NCBI RefSeq assembly: GCF_900095745.1
Contig: NZ_FMIR01000006.1
Coordinates: 62,001-126,000, forward strand
From: Microbacterium oxydans
Lineage (GTDB): Bacteria > Actinomycetota > Actinomycetes > Actinomycetales > Microbacteriaceae
Length of the DNA: 64,000 nt
Reading direction: 5' to 3'
Shown: positions 53,508 through 61,830 of the stretch, piece after piece
Position numbering within the stretch: position 1 is the first letter of the stretch
Layout of the letters: every line of letters starts with the position of its first letter
Notes under the pieces: model-generated
What the model saw: only the letters and a program-made list of their open reading frames with translations
Database searches by the model: none
What the model was told of the DNA's origin: nothing
Position numbers and translations under genes: made by a program

Positions 53508-54643
53508 CAGGAACCGATCGCGTGCGCACCCACCGACACGAGCTCGTGCGGCGCGACGTTCAGCCGCTCGCCGCCATCGGCCGTGACGATCACGATGTCC
53601 TCGATGCGTGCGCCCCACGCGCCGGCGAAGTAGATGCCCGGCTCGATGCTGAACGCCATCCCTTCCCGCAGCACCAGGTCGTTGCCCGGCGCGATGTAGG
53701 GCTCCTCGTGCACCGAGACGCCGATGCCGTGGCCGGTGCGGTGCAGGAACGCTTCGCCGAGACCCGCGTCCGCGAGCACGTCGCGGGCCGCGGCATCGAC
53801 CTGTGCGGCCGTCGCGCCCGGACGGACGGCGTCCACCGCCGCCTGCTGCGCGCGCACGAGAACCGCGATGCGCTCGGCCGCCTCCGGGTCAGGGCTGCCG
53901 ACGACGTAGGTCCTCGTACTGTCGGAGTTGTAGCCGCTCGGCACCGCACCACCGATGTCGACCACGACGGTGTCGCCCTCTTCGATCATCCGGTCCGAGA
54001 CCTCGTGGTGCGGGTCGGCACCGTTCGGACCCGATCCGACGATGACGAACTCGACCGTGCGGTGGCCTTCCGCCACGATGGCCTCCGCGATGTCGGCCGC
54101 GACCTCGCGCTCGGTGCGTCCGGCCCGAAGCCACTCCGGCACGCGGCGGTGTACCGCGTCGATCGCGTCTCCGGCCCGCCGCAGCTCGGCGATCTCCTCG
54201 GCATCCTTGATCATGCGTCCTTCGCGGAGCACGGGTGTCGCCAGCTCGAGACGCACGCCGAGACGCTCGCCGATCGGGACGACGTGCAGCGCGGGCAGCG
54301 CATCCGAGACGCCGACGCGGGAGACCGTACCCACGGCCTCGGTCACGAGCGCGTACGGGTCTTCGCCGTCGACCCAGTCGGCGACCGCGAGTCCGAGCTC
54401 ACCGACAGCGGTGGTGCGAACCTTCGCGAGCTCCATCCGCGGCACGACGACCGTCGGAGCGATGTCGGGGCCGATCACCAGGGCCGTCAGTCGCTCGATC
54501 GTGTCGCCCTCGACGCCCAGCAGATACTGCAGGTCGGGGCCCGGCCCGACGATGATCGCATCCAGCCCGGATTCGGCGGCGAGGGATGCGGCGCGGGCGA
54601 GGCGGGCGGCGTACACGGAGGCGGGGAAGGGCAGTGTGCTCAC
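53507..54643 (-). CDS. M24-family Xaa-Pro aminopeptidase
   Basis: A 378-residue two-domain metallopeptidase. An N-terminal creatinase-like domain (about 1-130) precedes the pita-bread catalytic domain, with metal-site residues in VVDIGGAVPSGYNSDSTRTYVVG, RTGHGIGVSVHEEPY and FSIEPGIYFAG. It removes N-terminal residues before proline, or acts on related small substrates. A leaderless start is indicated: a TAGCGT hexamer (54651-54656, minus strand) is 7 nt before GTG 54643, so the longer GTG at 54652 is less likely. The gene overlaps the small unknown gene at its end. Confidence 0.9.
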   Translation of the reverse strand: MSTLPFPASVYAARLARAASLAAESGLDAIIVGPGPDLQYLLGVEGDTIERLTALVIGPDIAPTVVVPRMELAKVRTTAVGELGLAVADWVDGEDPYALVTEAVGTVSRVGVSDALPALHVVPIGERLGVRLELATPVLREGRMIKDAEEIAELRRAGDAIDAVHRRVPEWLRAGRTEREVAADIAEAIVAEGHRTVEFVIVGSGPNGADPHHEVSDRMIEEGDTVVVDIGGAVPSGYNSDSTRTYVVGSPDPEAAERIAVLVRAQQAAVDAVRPGATAAQVDAAARDVLADAGLGEAFLHRTGHGIGVSVHEEPYIAPGNDLVLREGMAFSIEPGIYFAGAWGARIEDIVIVTADGGERLNVAPHELVSVGAHAIGS

Positions 54644-54700
54644 GGGTTCCACGCTACTGCGCGGGTGCTCGCAGCGGCATCCGGTTCCGTGAACGCGGGG

Positions 54701-55612
54701 TCAGCCGCCACGCACCGCGCGGGGCGGCACTCCGTACTGGGCGCGGAACACACGGCTGAAGTGCGCCGCATCGACGAAGCCCGCACCGATCGCGATCTCG
54801 GCGATGGAGCGGTGCGCCTGATACGGGTCGGTCAGCGCGTCATAGCACCGCTGCAGTCGGCGTCGTCGGATGACCGTGGAGACCGAGGCGCCCTGCTCAC
54901 TGAACATCGAGTGCAGATGCCGTACCGAGATGTAGTGCGCCGCCGCGATCTGCGAGGGAGACAGCTCACTGTCGGAGAGGTGCACGTCGATGTACGTGAG
55001 GATGTGCGTCAGCGTCGTGGAATGGGCGCTCACCGGGCCGTCGGTCGCGACGAGGTTCGCCTCCAACACCGTGCTCAGCATGTCGACCGCGGTCCGCAGC
55101 ATCCGCCGAGCGATGCGGCTGTCGAGGTGGTGCGCCCCTTCGGCGAGCGAGCCGAGGTAGGGACCCACCATCGCGCCCAGCGCTCCGCCGGCGTTGAGGC
55201 GCGTGGCCGTGATGCGGCTGGTGTCCTCCGCGGGGATGTCGAGGAGGACTTTCGGGAACATCACCACCGACATCTGCACGGCGTCATCGAAGAGCAGGGA
55301 GTACGGACGGTCGGTGTCGTAGAGCGCCATATCGCCGCTGCCGAGCGCGGTCTCCCGTCCGTCCTGCACGATCATGCCGCTGCCGCGTTCGATGCGGGAG
55401 AACTTGAAGTACTGCTGCGGGGCACGGGAGATGAGCGAGGGGGTGCGGTGCACGCCGTGCCCGTCGGCGTCGATCGCGAAGACGTGGATGTCTCCGGCAG
55501 CGGTGGCATCGATCGCACCGCGGAAGCGATCCTGCTCCGGCGCGGTCACATCCAGCGCGACGACGGCGCGGGAGACCGCATGGCGGTAGTCGAGGAACGA
55601 CAGACTCTGCAT
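54701..55612 (-). CDS. AraC-family transcriptional regulator
   Basis: A 303-residue regulator with an N-terminal AraC_binding_2-like ligand domain (about 1-180: YFKFSRIERGSGMIVQDGRE, LYDTDRPYSLLF) and a C-terminal double helix-turn-helix (SPSQIAAAHYISVRHLHSMFSEQG and IAEIAIGAGFVDAAHFSRVFRAQYG). The ATG has GTGAGG upstream. It is divergent from the permease gene 155 bp away, so it most likely controls the amine/amino-acid cluster at 55768-61219. A TATGAT -10 for it lies at about 55636-55641 on the minus strand. Confidence 0.92.
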   Translation of the reverse strand: MQSLSFLDYRHAVSRAVVALDVTAPEQDRFRGAIDATAAGDIHVFAIDADGHGVHRTPSLISRAPQQYFKFSRIERGSGMIVQDGRETALGSGDMALYDTDRPYSLLFDDAVQMSVVMFPKVLLDIPAEDTSRITATRLNAGGALGAMVGPYLGSLAEGAHHLDSRIARRMLRTAVDMLSTVLEANLVATDGPVSAHSTTLTHILTYIDVHLSDSELSPSQIAAAHYISVRHLHSMFSEQGASVSTVIRRRRLQRCYDALTDPYQAHRSIAEIAIGAGFVDAAHFSRVFRAQYGVPPRAVRGG

Positions 55613-55767
55613 CAGGGCTCACCTCACTGTGGCCGATCATATACGATGCTGCATTTTAGCATTCGGGCGCTGTGCCCGCGTAGACAAGTGTTCTGCTCTC
55701 GCCGTCAATCGACGACGCCTCCCCGTGGCGAGTATGAGGACTACCCGAGCATCGAAGGAGCTGTGCC

Positions 55768-57306
55768 ATGGTGACGTCCACTCCCACAACGTCGACGACG
55801 AGAACGGCCGAACATCGGCGCCTCGGCGTCTTCGCGGTCGCGTTCATGATCATCGCCGCCTCCGCGCCGCTCACCGTGCTCGCCGGCGGGGTGACCAGCG
55901 CCTACGCGGTCACCCACGTCGACGGCATCCCGTTCGGCTACATCGTGCTCGCGGTGGCCCTCGGCATCTTCGCGATCGGCTACGCCGCCATGAGCCGGTT
56001 CGTCACGAATGCGGGGGCGTTCTACGCATACGTCGCGCAGGGGATCGGTCGCCCGACCGGCGTCGGGGCGTCGGTCCTCGCGTTCCTCTCGTACAACGCC
56101 ATGCAGATCGGCATCTACGGGATGCTCGGGTTCCAGATCAGCTCGTTCATCGAGTCGAAGACCGGCTGGGCGAGCCCCTGGTGGGTCTGGGTCCTCCTCA
56201 CGATCGTGCTCGTCGGCGTGCTGGGAGTGCACCGGGTGGATCTCTCGGCGAAGGTGCTGGGAGTGCTCGTCGCGCTGGAGTTCGTGGCGGTGATCGTGTT
56301 CGACCTGTTCGCCTTCGGGAACCCGGCCGAGGGATTCACGGCGGCACCCATCACCCCGTCGGCGCTGTTCGTCCCGGGGGTCGGGGCCGTGCTCGCGTTC
56401 GGTATCGCCGCGTTCATGGGCTTCGAGTCGGCAGCGATCTACGGCGAGGAGTCGAAGGATCCGAAGCGCACCATCCCGCGCGCGACGTTCCTCGCGGTCT
56501 GCGTGTCCGGCATCTTCTACGCCATCTCCTCCTGGGCGCTCGCGCTCGCGGTCGGCCCGAGCAAGATCACCGACCCCGCGGGCATCTCGCCGGAGGAGGC
56601 CGGTCCCCCGCTGTTCTTCAACTTCGTCGCCGAGCACCTGGGCGTGATCTGGGTCGACGTGATGTCGATCCTCTTCATCACGAGCCTGTTCGCCGCCCTC
56701 GTCAGCTTCCACAACGCGGTCGCCCGGTATGCTTTCTCACTCGGTCGCGAGGGCGTGCTGCCCCGGGTGCTGGGTACCGTCCGCATTCGCAGCGGTGCGC
56801 CGTGGGCCGGGTCGCTCCTGCAGTCCGCGATCGCGGTCGTCGTGATCGTCGGCTTCGCGATCGGTGAGCAGGGCTGGAACCCCGAGAACGGTCCGTACCC
56901 GGTGATCACGCTCTTCACCTGGCTCACCAACCTCGGCGCCTTCGGGCTCGTGCTGCTCCTGGTGCTCGTGTCCGTCGCGGTGATCGGCTTCTTCCGGCGC
57001 GATCAGCGCGGGGTGGGCACCGGCAGCAGGCTGGTCGCGCCGATCATCGCGTTCGTCGCGCTGGCGATCGTCTGGGTGCTGATCCTTCTGAACTGGGATG
57101 TGCTGCTCGGTCAGGCAGAGTCCACGCCGACGACCTTCATCCTCCCGGCCGTGCTCCTCGTGCCCTCGGCCCTGGCCGTCGTGTGGGCGCTGTGGCTGCG
57201 CAGGGCGAGGCCCGAGGTCTACCGGCAGATCGGCCACGGCACGGAGCTGCCGGAGGCTCCGCTCCTGGGCGAGCCGGCGGTCGACGCGACGAGAGGAAAC
57301 CCGTGA
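55768..57306 (+). CDS. APC-family amino acid/amine permease
   Basis: A 512-residue transporter with about 12-14 transmembrane segments. The N-terminal block RRLGVFAVAFMIIAASAPLTVLAGG and the helix-6-like GIAAFMGFESAAIYGEESKDPKRTIPRA are typical of the amino acid-polyamine-organocation family. It has GAAGGAG upstream and ends by GTGA overlap with the next gene, so it is the first gene of a catabolic operon. Cargo is probably an amine or amino acid used by the enzymes that follow. Confidence 0.9.
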   Translation: MVTSTPTTSTTRTAEHRRLGVFAVAFMIIAASAPLTVLAGGVTSAYAVTHVDGIPFGYIVLAVALGIFAIGYAAMSRFVTNAGAFYAYVAQGIGRPTGVGASVLAFLSYNAMQIGIYGMLGFQISSFIESKTGWASPWWVWVLLTIVLVGVLGVHRVDLSAKVLGVLVALEFVAVIVFDLFAFGNPAEGFTAAPITPSALFVPGVGAVLAFGIAAFMGFESAAIYGEESKDPKRTIPRATFLAVCVSGIFYAISSWALALAVGPSKITDPAGISPEEAGPPLFFNFVAEHLGVIWVDVMSILFITSLFAALVSFHNAVARYAFSLGREGVLPRVLGTVRIRSGAPWAGSLLQSAIAVVVIVGFAIGEQGWNPENGPYPVITLFTWLTNLGAFGLVLLLVLVSVAVIGFFRRDQRGVGTGSRLVAPIIAFVALAIVWVLILLNWDVLLGQAESTPTTFILPAVLLVPSALAVVWALWLRRARPEVYRQIGHGTELPEAPLLGEPAVDATRGNP

Positions 57307-58439
57307 GCACCACCGACACCAGACTGACCTTCCGGTATCTGTCCGAGCCGGACACGATCGCGGCGGGCGTCACTGACATGCGGCTGTGCGTCGACGTGAT
57401 GGAGGAGACCCTGCGTCTCGTCGACGCCGGCGACTACCGGATGGGCGGACCGGACGGGAACTCGCACGGCTCGATGGTCACCTTCCCCGCGGAATCGACG
57501 CACGACGGTATGCCGCTCGACGGACCGCATCGCCGGATGATGGCGATGCCGGCGTACCTCGGCGGCACCTTCCAGACGGCCGGATGCAAGTGGTACGGGT
57601 CGAACATGGCCAACCGCGAGAACGGTCTGCCGCGGTCGATCCTGATGCTCACGCTGAGCGACAAAGACACCGGCGCACCTCTCGCGCACATGTCGGCGAA
57701 CCTGCTGAGTGCGTATCGCACGGGCGCCGTGCCGGGAGTCGGTGCCCGCCACCTCGCGAACCCCGATGCCCGGAGCGTGGGTATCGTGGCACCCGGCGTG
57801 ATGAACCGGACGACGCTCGAAGCCTTCGTGGCCGTGCGCCCCGAGCTCGACACCCTGAAGGTCGCCGGCCGCAGCCGATCGAGCATCGACTCGTTCGTCG
57901 ACTGGGTCCGGCGCGAGTACCCGCAGTTCACGACGGTCACGGTCGTCGACAGCGTGGAGGACGCCGTGCGCGACAGCGACCTGGTCACGATCGCCCCCAC
58001 GACGCCGGCCGGTTCGGCGAACTACGTACGGATCGAGAAGCGCTGGCTGAAGCCGGGCGCGCTGGTGAGCCTGCCCGCCGACATCATGATCGACGACGAG
58101 CTGCTCCGCGGAGCGCGGCATGTCGCCGACTTCCGCGGCCTGTACGAGGCGTGGAGCGAGGAGGTGCCGCACCCGGCGCACGAGCACATCGGCCTCCACG
58201 GCATGTACCTGCTCGACCGCATCCGTTCGGGAGACGTGAGCGACGAGGTTCTCGAGAACCTCCCCGCGATCATGAGCGGCGAGGCCGAGGGGCGTGGGAG
58301 CGAGGACGAGATCTTCCTCTACTCCGTCGGCGGGATGCCGGTGGAAGACGTCGCGTGGGGAACCGTCGTCTACCGGCGCGCGGTGGCAGAAGGTATCGGC
58401 ACGGAGCTGCTGCTCTGGGATACCCCGGCTCTGGCATGA
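57303..58439 (+). CDS. Ornithine cyclodeaminase / mu-crystallin family protein
   Basis: A 378-residue NAD(P)-binding protein of the OCD/mu-crystallin family: RMMAMPAYLGGTFQTAGCKWYGSN (substrate-side region), SANLLSAYRTGAVPGVGARHLA, SVGIVAPGVMNRTTLEAF (nucleotide-site region) and VTIAPTTPAGS. The usual glycine-rich G-x-G-x-x-G is altered here (GIVAPGVM), so the reaction may not be ornithine deamination. Related proteins next to amine oxidases have been called tyramine oxidase subunit B in some annotations, which I treat as tentative. GTG at 57303 overlaps the permease stop. An FAD oxidase gene follows. Confidence 0.78.
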   Translation: MSTTDTRLTFRYLSEPDTIAAGVTDMRLCVDVMEETLRLVDAGDYRMGGPDGNSHGSMVTFPAESTHDGMPLDGPHRRMMAMPAYLGGTFQTAGCKWYGSNMANRENGLPRSILMLTLSDKDTGAPLAHMSANLLSAYRTGAVPGVGARHLANPDARSVGIVAPGVMNRTTLEAFVAVRPELDTLKVAGRSRSSIDSFVDWVRREYPQFTTVTVVDSVEDAVRDSDLVTIAPTTPAGSANYVRIEKRWLKPGALVSLPADIMIDDELLRGARHVADFRGLYEAWSEEVPHPAHEHIGLHGMYLLDRIRSGDVSDEVLENLPAIMSGEAEGRGSEDEIFLYSVGGMPVEDVAWGTVVYRRAVAEGIGTELLLWDTPALA

Positions 58440-58479
58440 CCGGCGTCCGTCCCCCATCGACCATTCGGCAGGAGTCTTC

Positions 58480-59658
58480 ATGAGTGCACAGGCCAAAAAG
58501 CGGATCGTCGTCGTCGGGCTGGGAGCGGTGGGTGCGCTCGCCGCATGGCGACTGTCACAGCGCGACGACGTCGAGGTCATCGGCATCGAGCAGTACGGCA
58601 AGGTGCACGACCGCGGCTCGTACGCCGGGGAGTCCCGCGTGTTCCGCACGGCGTATCACGAGGGTGGTCGCTACGTGCCGATGCTGCAGGAGTCAAGGCG
58701 GCTGTGGCGTGAACTCGAGCAGCAGTCCGGCCGGGAGCTCTACCTCGAGGTGGGTGCGCTGTCGATCGCGCAGCCCGACCGGGTCGAGATGCGCACGACT
58801 CTCGATACGGTGCGCGAGTTCGACCTGCCGCACACGCTCTACGACACCGAGGAGCTGCGTCGCGCCCACCCGCAGCACAACGTGCACGACGGTGACGTCG
58901 GGGTGCTCGACCACCACGGCGGCGGCATCCGACCAGAGGTCTCGCTGATGGCGGCGCTCGATCTCGCCGAGGCCGCCGGCGCGCAGCTGCACTTCCACAC
59001 CCCGGTGCTCGCGATCGAAGAAGAGCCCGGTGGCGTCGTGGTGCGGACCCCGACCGAGGCGATCCGCGCTGACACCGTGATCCTCGCATCGGGGTCTTGG
59101 TCAACTCGACTCGACGGTCGACTGCGTGACCTGCTGCGACTGCAGGTGCTCGGGCTGACCTGGTTCATGCCCACGGACATCGCCGCCTTCCTCCCTGAAC
59201 GGTTCCCCGCGTTCCTGCGCGACGTCGGCCCCGTGCACTTCTTCGGAGCGCCGAGCCTCGACGGCTACTCGATCAAGGCGAGCAGCAACCCGACCTGGCC
59301 GGTCGCCCGCGATGTCGACGAGGTTCCGCGGGAGTACACCCGGCACGAACTCGTGAAGATCGGGCAGCAGGCGAAGGAGTTCTTCCCGTCGTTGAACCCC
59401 GAGCCCGTGCGCTCCAGCGTGCACCACTGTGCCTACACGCCCGATCGCACCCCGATCGTCGACGTGAGCGAGAGCGAGCGAGTCGTCACGGTGACCGGTC
59501 TCTCGGGCCACGGCTTCAAGTTCGCGCCCGTGCTCGGGGAATGGGCCGCTCGGCTCGCCACGCAGCCGGGCGACGCCGGGATCGATCCGCACTTCTCGAT
59601 GGCCGCCCACCTCGACCGACTGGCGACCGTCGGTCCGTACCGCGGCGGCGGTCACTGA
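58480..59658 (+). CDS. FAD-dependent amine oxidase (sarcosine / N-methyltryptophan oxidase-like)
   Basis: A 392-residue flavoenzyme of the DAO/MSOX family. The FAD dinucleotide fold is IVVVGLGAVGALAAWRLS (Gly13-Gly18), with GSYAGESRVFRTAYHEGG after it and a C-terminal HHCAYTPDRTPIVDV whose Cys is placed like the covalent flavin cysteine of monomeric sarcosine oxidase. Such enzymes oxidise secondary or primary amines to an imine/aldehyde and give H2O2. AGGAG is 8 nt before the ATG at 58480. Position between an OCD-like gene and an aldehyde dehydrogenase supports stepwise amine breakdown; actual amine unknown. Confidence 0.88.
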   Translation: MSAQAKKRIVVVGLGAVGALAAWRLSQRDDVEVIGIEQYGKVHDRGSYAGESRVFRTAYHEGGRYVPMLQESRRLWRELEQQSGRELYLEVGALSIAQPDRVEMRTTLDTVREFDLPHTLYDTEELRRAHPQHNVHDGDVGVLDHHGGGIRPEVSLMAALDLAEAAGAQLHFHTPVLAIEEEPGGVVVRTPTEAIRADTVILASGSWSTRLDGRLRDLLRLQVLGLTWFMPTDIAAFLPERFPAFLRDVGPVHFFGAPSLDGYSIKASSNPTWPVARDVDEVPREYTRHELVKIGQQAKEFFPSLNPEPVRSSVHHCAYTPDRTPIVDVSESERVVTVTGLSGHGFKFAPVLGEWAARLATQPGDAGIDPHFSMAAHLDRLATVGPYRGGGH

Positions 59659-59794
59659 GCCGCGTTCCGGGCTCCGCTGTTCGGTCACGGACCGACAAGC
59701 GCGCCGCACGGGCAGTCAAACCCCGCTCGACCGCCGAGCACAGACTCGAACTGCGCGATGAACCTGTCGCGCACCCCATCGTGAGGAGACAGTG

Positions 59795-61219
59795 ATGTCG
59801 GAGAACGCCCCGGTTCTGGACGAGGCCGCCCTGCTGGAGCGCGTCGGCGCCCCCGAAGGTCGGGGTCGCGAAGTGGTCGACGCGGCGACGCGCGAACCGA
59901 TCGGACGAGCACCCGTGCACACGGTCGACGAGCTCGACGCCGCGGTCGCGCGGGCGAAGGCGGCTCAGCCCGGGTGGGATGCACTCGGCCATGCGGAGCG
60001 CAGTGCGCTTCTGAACCGGGTGGCCGATGCGATCGACGCGAATGCCGAGCCGCTCGCCCGACTGCTCTCCCGCGAACAGGGCAAACCACTCAACGGTCCG
60101 AACGCGCGCTTCGAGGTGGGTGCCTGCTCCGCGTGGCTGCGCACCGCCGCTGCCACGCCCCTCGAGCCGGAGACCGTGGTGGACGACGATGAGACCCATG
60201 CTGAGCTGCACTACCGCGCGATCGGCGTGGTCGGTGCGATCGGCCCGTGGAACTGGCCCCTCATGATCGGCATCTGGCAGATCGCTCCGGCGCTGCGCAT
60301 GGGCAACACGGTCGTCGTGAAGCCGAGCGGATACACGACACTCAGCGTGCTGGCGCTGATCGAGGTCATGAACCAGGTGCTCCCCGGCGACGTCCTCATC
60401 GGTGTCGCCGGTGATCGCGAGGTGGGGGCCAGGATCGCGTCGCACCCCGACATCGGCAAGGTCATGTTCACGGGATCGACCGCGACCGGACGCAGCATCG
60501 TCGAGAGCTCGGCGCAGAACCTCGCCCGCCTCACGCTCGAGCTGGGCGGCAACGACGCCGGGATCGTGCTGCCGGGCGTCGACGCGACGGCGATCGCGCA
60601 AGATCTCTTCTGGGGCGCGTTCATCAACACCGGACAGACCTGTGCCGCGCTCAAGCGCCTGTACGTGCACGACTCCGTCTACGACGAGGTCGTCGACGCG
60701 CTGGCCGATGTCGCTCGGCAGACCCCGATGGGCAACGGCCTGGATGAGCAGAACGTGCTCGGTCCGCTGCAGAACCACGCCCAGTTCGAGATCGTGCGCG
60801 ACCTGGTCGACGACGCGGCGCGCCACGGCGGCCGGATCGTCACGGGTGGTGCACCGGCGACGGAGCTCGGAGAGCTCTTCTACCCGATCACCCTCGTGGC
60901 GGATGTGACAGACGGGGTGGCCTTGGTCGACGAGGAGCAGTTCGGACCCGCACTGCCGATCATCCGTTACACCGACGTGGATGACGCGATCGCCAGCGCC
61001 AACGGCCTCGACGTCGGCCTCGGCGCATCAGTCTGGGGGGAACGTGAGGAGGCCCGCAAGGTGGCCGCGCGCATCCAGGCCGGAACCGTGTGGATCAACT
61101 CGCACGGCGGTGTGCATCCGATGATCCCGTTCGGGGGCCACAAGTCGTCGGGCTACGGACTCGAGTTCGGAGTCGAAGGGCTGAAGTCGGTCGCCGTGCC
61201 GCAGATCATCAGCGGCTGA
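59795..61219 (+). CDS. NAD(P)-dependent aldehyde dehydrogenase (amine cluster)
   Basis: A 474-residue ALDH-superfamily enzyme. It has GPWNWPLMIGIWQIAPALRMG, the cofactor-side FTGSTATGRSI, the ELGGND block (Glu), the catalytic Cys283 in NTGQTCAALKR, and PFGGHKSSGYG. It would oxidise the aldehyde formed by the FAD oxidase. ATG at 59795 has GAGGAG 6 nt ahead; a GTG immediately before is less likely. The 136-bp gap upstream holds a short dyad (TCGGTC-acg-GACCGA, 59681-59695), so it may also have its own promoter. A clear terminator follows. Confidence 0.9.
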   Translation: MSENAPVLDEAALLERVGAPEGRGREVVDAATREPIGRAPVHTVDELDAAVARAKAAQPGWDALGHAERSALLNRVADAIDANAEPLARLLSREQGKPLNGPNARFEVGACSAWLRTAAATPLEPETVVDDDETHAELHYRAIGVVGAIGPWNWPLMIGIWQIAPALRMGNTVVVKPSGYTTLSVLALIEVMNQVLPGDVLIGVAGDREVGARIASHPDIGKVMFTGSTATGRSIVESSAQNLARLTLELGGNDAGIVLPGVDATAIAQDLFWGAFINTGQTCAALKRLYVHDSVYDEVVDALADVARQTPMGNGLDEQNVLGPLQNHAQFEIVRDLVDDAARHGGRIVTGGAPATELGELFYPITLVADVTDGVALVDEEQFGPALPIIRYTDVDDAIASANGLDVGLGASVWGEREEARKVAARIQAGTVWINSHGGVHPMIPFGGHKSSGYGLEFGVEGLKSVAVPQIISG

Positions 61220-61222
61220 GCG

Positions 61223-61253
61223 AGAGGTGCGCGGTCCGTCGCCGCGCACCTCT
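61223..61253. terminator. Terminator between convergent genes after the amine cluster
   Basis: AGAGGTGCGCGG (61223-61234) pairs perfectly with CCGCGCACCTCT (61242-61253), 3 bp after the dehydrogenase stop and 13 bp before the convergent stop at 61267. Confidence 0.8.
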
Positions 61254-61266
61254 GCTCGCCGCGCGG

Positions 61267-61713
61267 TCAGCTGATCGCGACGCGGATGCGCTCCGCGAGG
61301 AACTCCAGATCGGCCTTCGTGAGGTCCGTGACCGCGTACGCGGTCGGCCAGACCGTGCCGTCGTCGAGGTTCGAGATGGGCTCGAAGCCGAACGTGCCGT
61401 AGCGCACCTTGAACTTGCTGGCGGGCTGGAAGAAGCAGAGCACCTTGCCGTCGCGACCCCACGCCGGCATGCCGTAGTAGGTGCGGGGCACGAGCTCGGG
61501 CGCGACCTCGGAGACGAGGGCGTGCAGCTTGTTCGACAGCGCCTGATCCTCGGGAGTCAGCTTCTCGATCGCCTCCTTGATGTCGGCCTCCCCCGCAGCG
61601 CGCAGCTCCTCGGGCGACTTCTTCGCGCGGGAGCGACGGGTGCGGGCCTCCTTCGCGGCGGCCTGCATGGCCTCGCGTTCCTCGGCGCTGAAGTTCTTCT
61701 CTTTCTCGGCCAT
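61267..61713 (-). CDS. DUF1801 (YdhG-like) domain protein
   Basis: A 148-residue protein. The first 45 residues are highly charged and helical (EKNFSAEEREAMQAAAKEARTRRSRAKK), then a DUF1801/YdhG-like domain with RTYYGMPAWGRDGKVLCFFQPASKFKVRYGTFGF and DLTKADLEFLAERIRVAIS. Related small proteins have been proposed as frataxin-like iron chaperones, but this is not shown. The ATG at 61713 has GAGGA upstream; a very long open frame that continues beyond it is antisense to the amidohydrolase gene and is not coding. Confidence 0.85.
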   Translation of the reverse strand: MAEKEKNFSAEEREAMQAAAKEARTRRSRAKKSPEELRAAGEADIKEAIEKLTPEDQALSNKLHALVSEVAPELVPRTYYGMPAWGRDGKVLCFFQPASKFKVRYGTFGFEPISNLDDGTVWPTAYAVTDLTKADLEFLAERIRVAIS

Positions 61714-61830
61714 GGTCGGTCCTCTCGATGTGCTGCCGGGTGTGGGATTCAGACTACGTACGCTCGGCCGCGGTGTGCTTCTCGATTCGTGATCGATCCT
61801 CGACGGCACCGCGACTGCCAGACTGGCGCC

